Part shown: piece by piece, positions 9,074 to 17,707 of the stretch
Position numbering within the stretch: position 1 is the stretch's first letter
Layout of the letters: every line of letters begins with the position of its first letter
Assembly: GCA_019118565.1 (NCBI GenBank)
Contig: DWYR01000014.1
Location: forward strand, 1-35,856
Reading direction: 5' to 3'
Length of the DNA: 35,856 nt
Source: Candidatus Alistipes avicola
GTDB taxonomy: Bacteria > Bacteroidota > Bacteroidia > Bacteroidales > Rikenellaceae
Position numbers and translations under genes: made by a program
Notes under the pieces: model-generated
What the model was told of the DNA's origin: nothing
Databases searched by the model: none
Seen by the model: the letters and a program-made list of their open reading frames with translations, nothing else

Positions 9074-9508
9074 CTATTTGAAAGCTTTGTAGATTTCCGA
9101 GAACAAGGCTGCAACTACAGCGCCGCACAGAGCTACATAAGTTACCAGAATACTGCTGTCCGCGATAACGGTTTCGTTATGCGGGAAGAATCCTCCGGTT
9201 GCCAGGTCGGGTATCTCGATCGTACGACCGGCTGCAATCAGGTAGGATGCAACGATCACCACGACGATAATGGCCAGTGAGATCAGTGAACCTTTGATAC
9301 CAGTGGGGTTCTTGAGCATTCCCCATACAGCGCAGAAGAGTGCCGAGACAATGGCGAGAGCGATCAGAATGTAGCTCCAGAGGAGGTTCGCGCTGGTCGC
9401 AGCCATTGGTTTTTCCATCTTGCTACCCTCGACTATCATGTAGATGGCCAGACCGGCCGTAATGGCAAGGAGGATGAACAAGAATATGTTTAATAATTTC
9501 TTCTTCAT
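9074..9508 (-). CDS. Small four-helix membrane protein of the ExbB-ExbD operon
   Basis: 144 residues, with four predicted transmembrane segments: about 7-26 (IFLFILLAITAGLAIYMIV), 43-63 (LLWSYILIALAIVSALFCAVW), 74-93 (SLISLAIIVVVIVASYLIAA) and 118-138 (SILVTYVALCGAVVAALFSEIY). I recognise no catalytic motif. It lies between exbB (29 bp) and exbD (9 bp), in the same orientation. Such a protein is often found at this place in Bacteroidetes clusters, which suggests an accessory of the proton-channel complex. No function can be assigned from sequence alone. Confidence 0.85.
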   Translation of the reverse strand: MKKKLLNIFLFILLAITAGLAIYMIVEGSKMEKPMAATSANLLWSYILIALAIVSALFCAVWGMLKNPTGIKGSLISLAIIVVVIVASYLIAAGRTIEIPDLATGGFFPHNETVIADSSILVTYVALCGAVVAALFSEIYKAFK

Positions 9509-9537
9509 AATTGGAATGTGATCTAAAGGTACGCGAA

Positions 9538-10332
9538 TTATTTCTTGTAAGCCGTCAGGATATCCATCAGCGTGATGGACGAATCCTCCATATCGTTTAC
9601 AAGCGAATCGATCTTCGAAACGATATAGTTGTAGAACAGCTGAAGAATAACCGCAGCGATAAGACCCATCAACGTCGTCAACAGAGCCACCTTGATACCA
9701 CCTGCAACCAACGTCGGAGAGATATCACCTGCAGCCTGGATTGCATCGAATGCAGCGATCATACCTACTACAGTACCCATAAATCCGAGCATCGGGGACA
9801 ATGCGATGAACAGACCGATCCAGCTCAGACCCGACTCCATGCGACCGGTCTGTACCGAACCGTAGGAAACAACGGCTTTCTCGACGTTGTCCAGCCCCTG
9901 GTCGTAACGATCCAGACCCTGGAAGAAGATCGATGCGATAGGACCGCGCGTGTTGCGGCAAACCTCTTTAGCAGCGTTGATACCACCTTTTTTCAGCGCC
10001 TCTTCCATGTTGGCGATGAACTTCTTGGTGTTGATGGTTGCGAAAGTCAGGTAGAGGATACGCTCGATAGCGATAGCAAGACCGACGATCAAGCAGAGCA
10101 GGGGCGGGAGCATCCATTCCCAACCACCATCGAGGAACTGACGCATCATCTCCTGGTGCATCGGCTGTGCATCGGCCAGCTGCGTGTCCTCGGCTGCAGT
10201 TGCAGCGGGAGCCTCAACCGCTTCGATCGCAGCGGTCTCCTCAGTTGTAGTCGTAGTCGCTTCCTGGGCGAAAGAAGTAACAGTACCGAGCGCGAACGTG
10301 GCAGCTGCTACCATCAAGAAAAGTTTTTTCAT
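9538..10332 (-). CDS. exbB: MotA/TolQ/ExbB proton channel family protein
   Basis: 264 residues. It begins with an export-like hydrophobic stretch (KKLFLMVAAATFALGTVTSFAQ) and an Ala/Glu/Thr-rich segment, followed by the three-helix core: TM about 75-93 (WMLPPLLCLIVGLAIAIERI), TM about 168-190 (SWIGLFIALSPMLGFMGTVVGMIAAF, carrying the conserved G-x-GTV-G proton-channel motif) and TM about 205-228. It is the pentameric channel partner of the two ExbD proteins downstream and couples proton flow to work in the periplasm, most likely TonB-dependent uptake. It is the first gene of a four-gene operon that ends at the terminator at 7919. The 292 bp upstream hold its promoter, but I find no clean -33/-7 pair there. 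Confidence 0.95.
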   Translation of the reverse strand: MKKLFLMVAAATFALGTVTSFAQEATTTTTEETAAIEAVEAPAATAAEDTQLADAQPMHQEMMRQFLDGGWEWMLPPLLCLIVGLAIAIERILYLTFATINTKKFIANMEEALKKGGINAAKEVCRNTRGPIASIFFQGLDRYDQGLDNVEKAVVSYGSVQTGRMESGLSWIGLFIALSPMLGFMGTVVGMIAAFDAIQAAGDISPTLVAGGIKVALLTTLMGLIAAVILQLFYNYIVSKIDSLVNDMEDSSITLMDILTAYKK

Positions 10333-10624
10333 AATCGGTTAATTAAATTTTGATTAGTTGATCTTTCTCTTTTTTTTGTGTTCGAAAATATGTTTTTTCT
10401 TTCAGTCTCGTTCCTCTCCGAAGGCCCGTTCAACGACTGGCCGTGCAAAAAAATGAGTTTTTCGCGGACTCCCCCGTACGCACTTGTTTTATACGTCGCA
10501 GTATTAAATGGTTTGTTTACAATGAGTTACATGTACTGCTCCGAATCTCGATGCGCCTGGGTGAGTGTCAATACAACACTTTTAGCTCCGAAATATACGA
10601 ATTTATTTTTTTTCGCACAATCAT

Positions 10625-11653
10625 TTATCGGGTAAATTCTCCTTTGAGCGGCGTGCGCAGAAGGGCCAGCGCCTCTTCCCGGGAGCGGTTTTCGCCCAAT
10701 ACGTACATGAGTTTGGTGACGGCTGCTTCGGTGGTCATGTCGTGTCCGCTGATTACGCCGATATGCTGTAGTCGGAGGCCGGTTTCGTAGAGTTCCATCA
10801 TGACCGATCCGCTTTGGCACTGGGTGACGTTCAGGATGAGCACCCCGCGGTCGATGGCCTCTTTCAGGACGCGGATGAACCATTCGCTCGTGGGGGCGTT
10901 GCCGGCGCCGAAGGTCTCCAGCACGACACCCTTCAACCCCTCGGCCGAGAGCATGGCCCGCAGCGTGCGCTCTTCGAGTCCGGGGAAGAGTTTGACGATG
11001 GCGATGCCGTCGCTCAGGCTGGTGGCGATGCGCAGCGGTTCGTCGTAGCGCTCGGGACGCAGGATCGCCTCCGAGTGGTAGGTGATATTGACACCCACTT
11101 CGGCCAGAGCCGGGTAGTTGCACGATCCGAAGGCACTCAGCTCCTCGGAGGAGTGTTTGGTGGTGCGGTTGGCGCGGAAGAGGCTGTTCTGGAAGTAGAG
11201 TGAAACCTCCGGGACGGCCGGATGGTCTCCCAGACGGGTCGAGGCGATCTCGATGGCGGTGATCAGATTCTCGCGACCGTCCGTACGCAGTACGCCGATC
11301 GGAATCTGACTGCCGGTGAAGACGACCGGTTTGGCCAGGTTTTCGAGCATGAAACTCAGGGCCGATGCCGTGTAGGACATCGTGTCGGTTCCGTGCAGGA
11401 CGACAAAACCGTCATAACGGGCATAGTTGTCGCGGATGATGGCAGCCAGGTCGAGCCAGTTCTGCGGGTTGATGTTCGACGAGTCGATCACGGGGTCCAT
11501 CGTCAGTACGTCGATCTCCAGTTCCAGGTGTCGCAACGCCGGGAATTCGTCGTAGATCCCGTTGAAGTCGAAAGGAACGAGAGCCCCGGTTTCAGGATCG
11601 GGCTTCATGCCGATGGTGCCGCCCGTATAGACGATCAGAATAGAAGGTTTCAT
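10625..11653 (-). CDS. ansA: Type I (cytoplasmic) L-asparaginase
   Basis: 342 residues, usual length for type I asparaginase, with no signal peptide. It hydrolyses L-asparagine to aspartate and ammonia. The N-terminal motif IVYTGGTIGM supplies the nucleophilic Thr (about residue 12), and the second catalytic block VLHGTDTMSYTASAL (about 85-99) supplies the Thr-Asp pair. The PVVFTGSQIP segment and the C-terminal allosteric-type domain (GVLILNVTQCQSGSV) also fit the family. It lies 38 bp after tatD on the same strand and is probably the last gene of a dprA-tatD-ansA transcript. Periplasmic type II enzymes carry a signal peptide, which is absent here. Confidence 0.93.
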   Translation of the reverse strand: MKPSILIVYTGGTIGMKPDPETGALVPFDFNGIYDEFPALRHLELEIDVLTMDPVIDSSNINPQNWLDLAAIIRDNYARYDGFVVLHGTDTMSYTASALSFMLENLAKPVVFTGSQIPIGVLRTDGRENLITAIEIASTRLGDHPAVPEVSLYFQNSLFRANRTTKHSSEELSAFGSCNYPALAEVGVNITYHSEAILRPERYDEPLRIATSLSDGIAIVKLFPGLEERTLRAMLSAEGLKGVVLETFGAGNAPTSEWFIRVLKEAIDRGVLILNVTQCQSGSVMMELYETGLRLQHIGVISGHDMTTEAAVTKLMYVLGENRSREEALALLRTPLKGEFTR

Positions 11654-11691
11654 GCGTACAATATGATTACTTATACTATATTATACCGTAT

Positions 11692-12492
11692 TTATAGCGC
11701 CGGTCGGAGTCCGAACATACGTTCCGCGTTGCAGGTCGTTTGCCGGGCTACCTCTTCGGCGGAGATCTCTTTCAGCTGGGCTATTTTTTCGCAAATATAA
11801 GGAATATATCCTGATTCGTTTCGCTCGCCGCGGTGCGGTACGGGGGTAAGATAGGGGCAGTCGGTCTCCAGCACGAGGTCCGAAAGCTCCATCCGACGGA
11901 CCGTTTCGGCCAGGGGGCTCTTCTTGAAGGTTATGACACCGCCGATGCCGAAGAGAAAATCGCCTGCCTTTTTCAATTGAATATAGGTATCCACCGAATC
12001 CGAGAAGGCATGGAAGATACCCCGCAAGCCTCTTCCCCGGAACGACTCGATCACCTCGACCATCTCTTCAGTCGCATTGCGGGTATGAATCACTACGGGC
12101 AAATCGTATTGGAGAGCCCATTCGAGTTGGGTGCGGAACACCTCCAACTGCTGTTGGCGGAAGTCGCTGCTCCAGTAGAAATCCAGTCCGATCTCGCCGA
12201 TGGCGTAGAAACGCTCGACCGGCGGCTGGCGCAGGTAACCTTCTACGATCGAGAGCTCCTCCTGCCAACGGGGATTGTCATTCACGGAGGTGGGGTGGAG
12301 TCCCATCATCGGGAAGCAGTGGTCCGGATATTGTCGGCAGGTGTCGAGCATCCGTTCGTGGCTTTCGGAGTCGATTGCGGGCAGGAGAAGTCGCTCGACA
12401 CCGGCCTCGATGGCGCGGCGCATGACCTTCTCCCGATCTGCATCGAACTCTTCGGCGTAGATGTGAGAATGGGTATCGATCAGATTTCTCAT
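11692..12492 (-). CDS. tatD: TatD family metal-dependent hydrolase (DNase)
   Basis: 266 residues, matching the TatD family. It is a TIM-barrel amidohydrolase-fold enzyme. Metal ligands visible are the N-terminal THSH motif (IDTHSHIYAEEFD, residues about 7-10), the glutamate in IGEIGLDFYW (about 97-106), the histidine in VVIHTRNA (about 135), the FHAFSDS block (His about 160) and the aspartate in ETDCPYLTP (about 209). Known activity in the family is 3'-5' exonuclease and DNase. It is 13 bp downstream of dprA and probably co-transcribed, a common DNA-metabolism pairing. Confidence 0.95.
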   Translation of the reverse strand: MRNLIDTHSHIYAEEFDADREKVMRRAIEAGVERLLLPAIDSESHERMLDTCRQYPDHCFPMMGLHPTSVNDNPRWQEELSIVEGYLRQPPVERFYAIGEIGLDFYWSSDFRQQQLEVFRTQLEWALQYDLPVVIHTRNATEEMVEVIESFRGRGLRGIFHAFSDSVDTYIQLKKAGDFLFGIGGVITFKKSPLAETVRRMELSDLVLETDCPYLTPVPHRGERNESGYIPYICEKIAQLKEISAEEVARQTTCNAERMFGLRPAL

Positions 12493-12505
12493 CTTTTGCT
12501 ATTTT

Positions 12506-13612
12506 TTAAAGTCTTATGTAGCGGTTGCCGGGAATTTGCCGTATGGCTCCGGACATTTCGAGTCCGAAGAGCAGTACCGACAACTCCTGTACGGAACGTC
12601 CGGTTGCATTACCCAGCTCTTCGACCGAGATCGGGTCGCCAGTATGAAAACAGGCCAGTAGCTCCGCTTCATCACGAGAGAGTTCCACCGAAAGGGCGGA
12701 TTGTGGTTTGGTCGGCTCTTCGGGACGGGAGAGATCCCACATCAACTCCCGGACAATATCTTCGGCCGAAAGGATCATTTGTGCCTTGCGGTTGCGGATC
12801 AGAGCATTGCAACCGAAAGACATGTTGTCGGTCAACCGTCCCGGAACGGCCATGACTGTTCGATTGTAGCTGTCGGCCATCAGCGCCGTGGAGAGTGATC
12901 CTCCGTTTACGGGCGACTCCACGACAACGGTCCCTGCGCTCATCCCAGCCAGAATGCGGTTACGGGCCAGGTAGTAACGGCCGTTTTGCTTGGTTTGGGA
13001 GTGGAGTTCCGAAATGATGGCCCCACCGTGTTCGATCATATCGCGTGCGATAGCTGTATGCTGGGCCGGGGTGATTTCGGGGAGAACCGATGCAACGACA
13101 CCGATGGTGGGTATTCCGTAAGCTAGGGCCGCCCGGTGGCAGGCGGTGTCGATGCCGAAGGCCAGTCCGCTTACGATAGCGGTCTCGGAGGAGTGTGTTT
13201 CCAGGTCGCTGATCAATTTTTCTGCGATTTGTTGGCCGTAGGGTGTCATTCGACGGGTCCCGACCATGGTGAGGTGATTCTTGCGGAGAACTTCCGGATT
13301 TCCCATTACGTACAATACGTGAGGGTAATCGAGGGTTTCGCGTAACAAGGCGGGATAATTTTCGTCCGTGGAAGCAACGGGGGTAATGGTGTGGTGCCGA
13401 CAATATTTTATTTCGCGTTCGGCGGCCTGAAATGTCGTTTTACGACGGATGTGTTCGATTATGTCGGGATGCAGGGTTCCTTGTCGGGCCAATTCGTCGC
13501 TTGTGGCGGAGAAGATTTTTTCAGCCGAGCAGAAGAGGTCGAGCAGATGGGCTATTCCTTTCGGCCCCAACCTGGGGATAAGAGTGAGGGCAATATCTTC
13601 GACTGAGGCCAC
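12506..13612 (-). CDS. dprA: DNA-processing protein DprA (Smf)
   Basis: 368 residues. It begins with GTG at 13612; no better in-frame start is seen and the HhH-like N-terminus (LTLIPRLGPKGIAHLLDLF) starts at once. The Rossmann-type core carries VGTRRMTPYG, VSGLAFGIDTACHRAAL, SELHSQ, RNRILAGMSAGTVVVES and GSLSTALMA, all diagnostic of DprA. A winged-helix C-terminus (about 300-368; GDPISVEELGNATGRSVQELSVLLFGLEMSGAIRQIPGNRYIRL) completes the standard three-part architecture. DprA loads RecA on incoming single-stranded DNA during transformation; in non-competent hosts it may serve recombination more generally. It starts 123 bp from the divergent tRNA-Cys and heads the tatD-ansA run. Confidence 0.95.
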   Translation of the reverse strand: MASVEDIALTLIPRLGPKGIAHLLDLFCSAEKIFSATSDELARQGTLHPDIIEHIRRKTTFQAAEREIKYCRHHTITPVASTDENYPALLRETLDYPHVLYVMGNPEVLRKNHLTMVGTRRMTPYGQQIAEKLISDLETHSSETAIVSGLAFGIDTACHRAALAYGIPTIGVVASVLPEITPAQHTAIARDMIEHGGAIISELHSQTKQNGRYYLARNRILAGMSAGTVVVESPVNGGSLSTALMADSYNRTVMAVPGRLTDNMSFGCNALIRNRKAQMILSAEDIVRELMWDLSRPEEPTKPQSALSVELSRDEAELLACFHTGDPISVEELGNATGRSVQELSVLLFGLEMSGAIRQIPGNRYIRL

Positions 13613-13684
13613 CTTGTTGGAAACGGATTAATCGGAAGTAAAGGTAAATATTCCGTGTAAAAAATGCAAAGTTGTCGATGAAGT

Positions 13685-13715
13685 TTTGCAGGAAAGAGAA
13701 AACTTCTTATATTTG
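13685..13715 (+). promoter_or_regulatory. Bacteroidetes-type promoter of tRNA-Cys
   Basis: TTTG at 13685-13688 (-33) and TATATTTG at 13708-13715 (perfect TAnnTTTG -7 element) are separated by 19 bp. The tRNA begins about 20 bp downstream. Confidence 0.8.
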
Positions 13716-13735
13716 CACATCCGAAGGGAATATAT

Positions 13736-13806
13736 GGTCTGATGGCCGAGTGGCTAGGCAAAGGTCTGCAAAACCTTGTACAGCGGTTCGAGTCCGCTTC
13801 AGACCT
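13736..13806 (+). tRNA. tRNA-Cys (anticodon GCA)
   Basis: 71 nt, folding into a full cloverleaf. The acceptor stem is GGTCTGA/TCAGACC, the anticodon arm AAGGT-CTGCAAA-ACCTT (anticodon GCA), and the T arm AGCGG-TTCGAGT-CCGCT. The discriminator base is U73, as expected for tRNA-Cys. CCA is not encoded. It is the attachment gene of the following mobile element, which restores its 3' end. Confidence 0.97.
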
Positions 13807-13808
13807 CA
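13795..13808 (+). repeat. Left attachment-site repeat of the IME (within tRNA-Cys)
   Basis: The 14-bp sequence cgcttcagacctca spans the tRNA 3' end and recurs exactly at 30624-30637. Similarity continues through the adjacent terminator hairpins. These repeats bound an element of about 16.8 kb. Confidence 0.8.
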
Positions 13809-13811
13809 CAG

Positions 13812-13844
13812 AAACCGCGTTGCAGATAGCTGCAACGCGGTTTT
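13812..13844 (+). terminator. Terminator hairpin of tRNA-Cys (left copy)
   Basis: A perfect 14-bp stem (13812-13825 / 13830-13843), loop ATAG, and a T-run. The near-identical hairpin at the right end of the element shows it belongs to the duplicated attachment region. Confidence 0.85.
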
Positions 13845-13851
13845 CGTTTGG

Positions 13852-13873
13852 TTTTGTCATACATTTGTAATAC
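13852..13873 (+). promoter_or_regulatory. Tandem 11-bp repeats, candidate integrase arm sites (left end)
   Basis: The unit tttgtcataca is followed directly by an imperfect copy (tttgtaatacg). The 17-bp stretch ttttgtcatacatttgt (13852-13868) is identical to 30483-30499 at the other end, in the same orientation. Confidence 0.55.
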
Positions 13874-13875
13874 GA

Positions 13876-14571
13876 CTATACGATAAAATCGTTCAATTCC
13901 TCTTTCAGTAATTTCCAATTCGGGAAATAGCGACTCAGTAGAGTTGTAAATTCTTCATTGTGCAACCGCACCTTAATATGCAGTAATTCATGGACGACGA
14001 TATATTCGATACAGTGTAGCGGTTTCTTGATCAGTTCCAGATTGAAAATAAGGTTTTGCGTTCGATGATTACAACTGCCCCACAAAGTTTTCATTTGTTT
14101 AACCTCCCATTTATTTGCCCGAACATCCAGAATTTTTTCCCATTTGGCAATTAAAGCGGGCAACAGTTTTTTCAACTCTGCACGATACCACTCTTTAAGT
14201 ATCTCGGCTCTACGTTCCAACGGGCAGTTTTCGCGAACATGCAAAACAAGATATTCGTTCCCTTGCACTTCGACTTTTGCAGGAATATGGTCGTAAACGA
14301 CTTTCAAACGATACCGTTGTCCTTTGTAATAGTGATTTTCTCCCGAAACATATTCACGAGGCGTCTGGCGGTTTTGATCGAGAATCTGCGACACACGTTG
14401 CCTAATCCATGGAAGTTTAGTTATCAGAAATAACCGGACTGCATCTTCCGTCATGGTAAGCGGGGCAGAAACATGTATTCGCGCCTCGGGCGGGTAGATG
14501 GTCAAATGCACGTTTTTGATAGCCTTCCACTCAATCTCGGCAGACAGATCGGATAGGGTGATAACAGTCAT
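13876..14571 (-). CDS. YgjP-like zinc metallopeptidase (M48/DUF45 family)
   Basis: 231 residues from ATG at 14571, which overlaps the hsdR stop by one base (TGATG); a TTG one codon earlier is possible but less likely. The C-terminal half has MKTLWGSC (about 157-164), a LIFNLELIKKPLHCIEYIVVHELLHI block with the HELLH zinc motif (about 191-195), and a conserved histidine in the following LHNEEF segment. This is the YgjP/SprT-like gluzincin family often found directly beside type I RM genes. Its substrate and its role in restriction are unknown; proteolytic control of HsdR is a guess by analogy with ClpXP control of EcoKI. It is the last gene of the RM operon. Confidence 0.9.
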   Translation of the reverse strand: MTVITLSDLSAEIEWKAIKNVHLTIYPPEARIHVSAPLTMTEDAVRLFLITKLPWIRQRVSQILDQNRQTPREYVSGENHYYKGQRYRLKVVYDHIPAKVEVQGNEYLVLHVRENCPLERRAEILKEWYRAELKKLLPALIAKWEKILDVRANKWEVKQMKTLWGSCNHRTQNLIFNLELIKKPLHCIEYIVVHELLHIKVRLHNEEFTTLLSRYFPNWKLLKEELNDFIV

Positions 14572-17500
14572 CAATACTCTTTTTGTGAGATGATAATTTG
14601 CATAATATCATCAATCTTGTCTTCTGTCGTGTCAGGTAAAGCATTGCGGACGGCTTTACGCACTGCTTTCATCTTCAATCCGCTGCCGCTTACATCCCTG
14701 AAGCCATCTCGGGCATTAGCTTTTACGGCATTGTGTACGCGAATTGCGAGTTCCTCGTTATGATTCAGATTATCGTACAGGGCCCGTTTTCCTTCGGTAT
14801 CGAGCGTTATCGGATATTTCGTCCGTGTTTCCGAACGCATTTCTTTGAGCTTCTCGATAAGCCGTTCGATCAACTCTTTATATTGCAATTTTCCATCGTG
14901 CTGTTCCTGTAATAATTGATTCAGCAAATCTGACATTCTGTCGAAATAAGCGGGATTGTTTGGTCGCTCGCTGATAATCATCTTGCGCATGTTAGCCGCC
15001 AATACCTCGGCAACGGAACGTTCGTTCCGTCGGATATTTTTCGGAAGGGCGTCGATGGCCTCATTTCCGCCGAGATCGAGTAAGTCAAGGAACGACACAT
15101 CCTCTAAATCCACGAGTTTCTCGCTATCTTCTGCCCGTACATAATTATCGATCAGTTGACGCATAGCTGGGTCGTAGAGTTTCAAATCGAGGACGTCACC
15201 GCTTTTGAGTTTTATCTCATCTTTTAGGTCGTTGAAATAATCGACTTGCCGTTTGATTTGTTCCGCTTCCTCTTTCGTATATCCTGCTGCTGTCATTTCA
15301 TTGGCGATATCTATGTAACGACGGACGAGGGTCGATACTAACTTGTAAAATGTTTCGCGTTTTGCACTATTCGCTTCGCATTCATCCTGTTGTTCCTTGA
15401 TTGGCGTTGTTTCCGAATAAACGAAATAGGCGAAATATCCGGCTTGCGTTTGCGGATTTACGGGTTCGCACAATGTATATACCGCTTGTATGGCTTCTTC
15501 TAACCCTTTGCGTCCCTCGGTCAGACGATTGGTCAGTAAGCCTTGAATATCCGCAGCGTCATATTGATCGAACGCCCCGTTCGTATAATCTTCGATTGCG
15601 TTTTTGATAGCACCGAACAAATCTTGATAATCGATAATATAACCGAAATCCTTTTCGTCGCTATCCACTCTGTTCACGCGACAAATCGCCTGAAACAGGT
15701 TGTGGTCACGCATCTTTTTGTCGATATACAGGTAGGTAGCCGACGGCGCATCGAATCCGGTGAGCAATTTATCCACGACGATCAGCAGTTTCATATCTGC
15801 CGGATGCTCTATGAATTCCTTCTTCGCCCACGCTTCGAACTGTTCGGGCGTGCGGTCGCCGATCATTCTTTTGTAGATTTCGTATTTGGTAAAATCTTCC
15901 GTTTCGCCTTCGCCGACGTATTCGTCCTTTACTGACGAACTGTTCGCATCGTAGCTCGTCACAACGGCGCAGTGCCCTTTCAATTCCGTAGATTGGAATA
16001 CCTCCCAATAGCGACAGGCCTGATAAATAGAGTCGGCTACAAGCATCGCATTGCCGTATCCGCCGGACAAGGCACGCTTGGTGTCCATATCTTGGCATAT
16101 ATCCGCCACGATGCGATGGATACGTTCCTTGCTGCTGAACAATTTTTCCATCTTCGCCCAGCGTGCTTTCAGTAGCGACCGGGCGACCTTGCTCAACCCT
16201 GCTGTCTTGGAATCGAACCACTCATCGATCTTTTCGCGCTTGCCGAGGAATTGCTCCACATTCCGGGCTTCGTAGCGTAGGTCGAGGATAACCTTGTCCC
16301 GAACGGCTTCGTGGAATTTATAGCTGTGTATGTATGAACCGAATGTCTCGATGGATTTCTTCTTGTCCGTATGCAACAATGGGGTTCCGGTAAAACCGAT
16401 TAACATGACACGTTCACCCATGATATGCTTCATCGCTTCGTGCAGCATGCCGCCCTGCGAACGATGGCACTCGTCGATAAAGACGTAGATATTGCCTTTG
16501 GCTTGAAACCCCTGCGGAAGGTTCTTTGCGACCTCCTCCAAATAGAAATCGAGCGATTTTACCGCTTTCTTCCCTCCGACCGATATGCCGTCGTTGTCGT
16601 TTCGGTTGCCGAATTTATGGATGAGGGTGCAAATCAGCCACGGTTCGGCTTCATTGAGCATCGAGACCAATTGTGCTCCGCTTCGGGCGCGTCGGATTTT
16701 CTCACCCGCATCCTTGAATCCGGTTTCGATCTGTTTGTCCAGTTCGTCACGATCGGTGATGACGACCACACGGGCATCCACAACATTTTCGCGAATCCAC
16801 TGTGCCAACCAAACCATCGTAAGACTTTTCCCTGCACCTTGCGAATGCCAGATAATGCCGTTTTCTTTATTACGCACACGTGGTTGCGCCGCCTTGATTG
16901 CGAAATATTGATTCGGTCGGGCTGTCTTTTTGCGGCCGCCGTCGAAAATAATAAAATCGTGTATGTATTCCAACAGCCGATGCGGTTCGAAAAATTGCAA
17001 AACGCTGCGATCCAGTTCATTTGGATAACGATCTGGTGTAAACAGGGAGGGTTCGCACGGTTCGCCGCACGGTTCTTTCCAACGAAGCCAGAACTTTTCG
17101 GGTGTTTTGATTACTCCGTAATGCAGCCCCTCGGTATCATTACCTGCGAACAACAATTGTACGGTCGTAAAGAATCGGGGAATATATTCGTCTTCTTGAT
17201 TGCGGATGTTCTGACGAATCCCTTCATGAACGGACACCTTGCTGCGTTTGAGCTCGATGACGGCCACGGCGATTCCGTTGACATAAACGACCAGATCGGG
17301 GCGGCGGTCGCTTTTGCCTTGTACTGTCACCTCTTCGGCAATCTGAAAATCATTCTCCATCGGGTTCGCCCAATCGATAAGGTGTACCATCTTTTTGTGC
17401 TCCGATACTTCCGACTGCACGTTTACGCCATAACGCAGCAATGTATAGACCTCATGGTTGGCGTTGTACAAACCTATGCCGATATTGGCCGCTGCTTGTT

Positions 17501-17702
17501 TGAGTTTCGCAACGGCCTTGTCGATCTCCTTATCGGCATAACTCCGTCTCTTCAAATAACGACGCAACAACGCCTCCTCTACATTCGCATTGTCTTCGCG
17601 GTATTCCCAATTACCGAGATAATCGTATTTCAACACATTCTGAAATAATCCGATCAGCCGCTCCTGCGTTACCCGTTCCTTCGCTCCGATGTTTGTGTCC
17701 AT
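14571..17702 (-). CDS. hsdR: Type I restriction enzyme, HsdR subunit
   Basis: 1043 residues, usual length. The N-terminal PD-(D/E)xK nuclease is seen in RPDLVVYVNGIAVAVIELKRS (residues about 131-151). The SF2 helicase motor follows: Walker A IIWHSQGAGKSLTMVWLA (about 284-300), DECH box VFIDECHRSQGG (about 405-416), motif III FTGTPL, and motifs V/VI (LLTGFDAPS, ICRVNRV). The C-terminal helical region (about 790-1043) should dock on the methyltransferase core. Role: ATP-driven DNA translocation and cleavage of unmodified DNA once bound to HsdM2S. It starts 5 bp after hsdS and overlaps the YgjP-like gene. It reads intact. Confidence 0.97.
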   Translation of the reverse strand: MDTNIGAKERVTQERLIGLFQNVLKYDYLGNWEYREDNANVEEALLRRYLKRRSYADKEIDKAVAKLKQAAANIGIGLYNANHEVYTLLRYGVNVQSEVSEHKKMVHLIDWANPMENDFQIAEEVTVQGKSDRRPDLVVYVNGIAVAVIELKRSKVSVHEGIRQNIRNQEDEYIPRFFTTVQLLFAGNDTEGLHYGVIKTPEKFWLRWKEPCGEPCEPSLFTPDRYPNELDRSVLQFFEPHRLLEYIHDFIIFDGGRKKTARPNQYFAIKAAQPRVRNKENGIIWHSQGAGKSLTMVWLAQWIRENVVDARVVVITDRDELDKQIETGFKDAGEKIRRARSGAQLVSMLNEAEPWLICTLIHKFGNRNDNDGISVGGKKAVKSLDFYLEEVAKNLPQGFQAKGNIYVFIDECHRSQGGMLHEAMKHIMGERVMLIGFTGTPLLHTDKKKSIETFGSYIHSYKFHEAVRDKVILDLRYEARNVEQFLGKREKIDEWFDSKTAGLSKVARSLLKARWAKMEKLFSSKERIHRIVADICQDMDTKRALSGGYGNAMLVADSIYQACRYWEVFQSTELKGHCAVVTSYDANSSSVKDEYVGEGETEDFTKYEIYKRMIGDRTPEQFEAWAKKEFIEHPADMKLLIVVDKLLTGFDAPSATYLYIDKKMRDHNLFQAICRVNRVDSDEKDFGYIIDYQDLFGAIKNAIEDYTNGAFDQYDAADIQGLLTNRLTEGRKGLEEAIQAVYTLCEPVNPQTQAGYFAYFVYSETTPIKEQQDECEANSAKRETFYKLVSTLVRRYIDIANEMTAAGYTKEEAEQIKRQVDYFNDLKDEIKLKSGDVLDLKLYDPAMRQLIDNYVRAEDSEKLVDLEDVSFLDLLDLGGNEAIDALPKNIRRNERSVAEVLAANMRKMIISERPNNPAYFDRMSDLLNQLLQEQHDGKLQYKELIERLIEKLKEMRSETRTKYPITLDTEGKRALYDNLNHNEELAIRVHNAVKANARDGFRDVSGSGLKMKAVRKAVRNALPDTTEDKIDDIMQIIISQKEY

Positions 17703-17707
17703 AGTTC

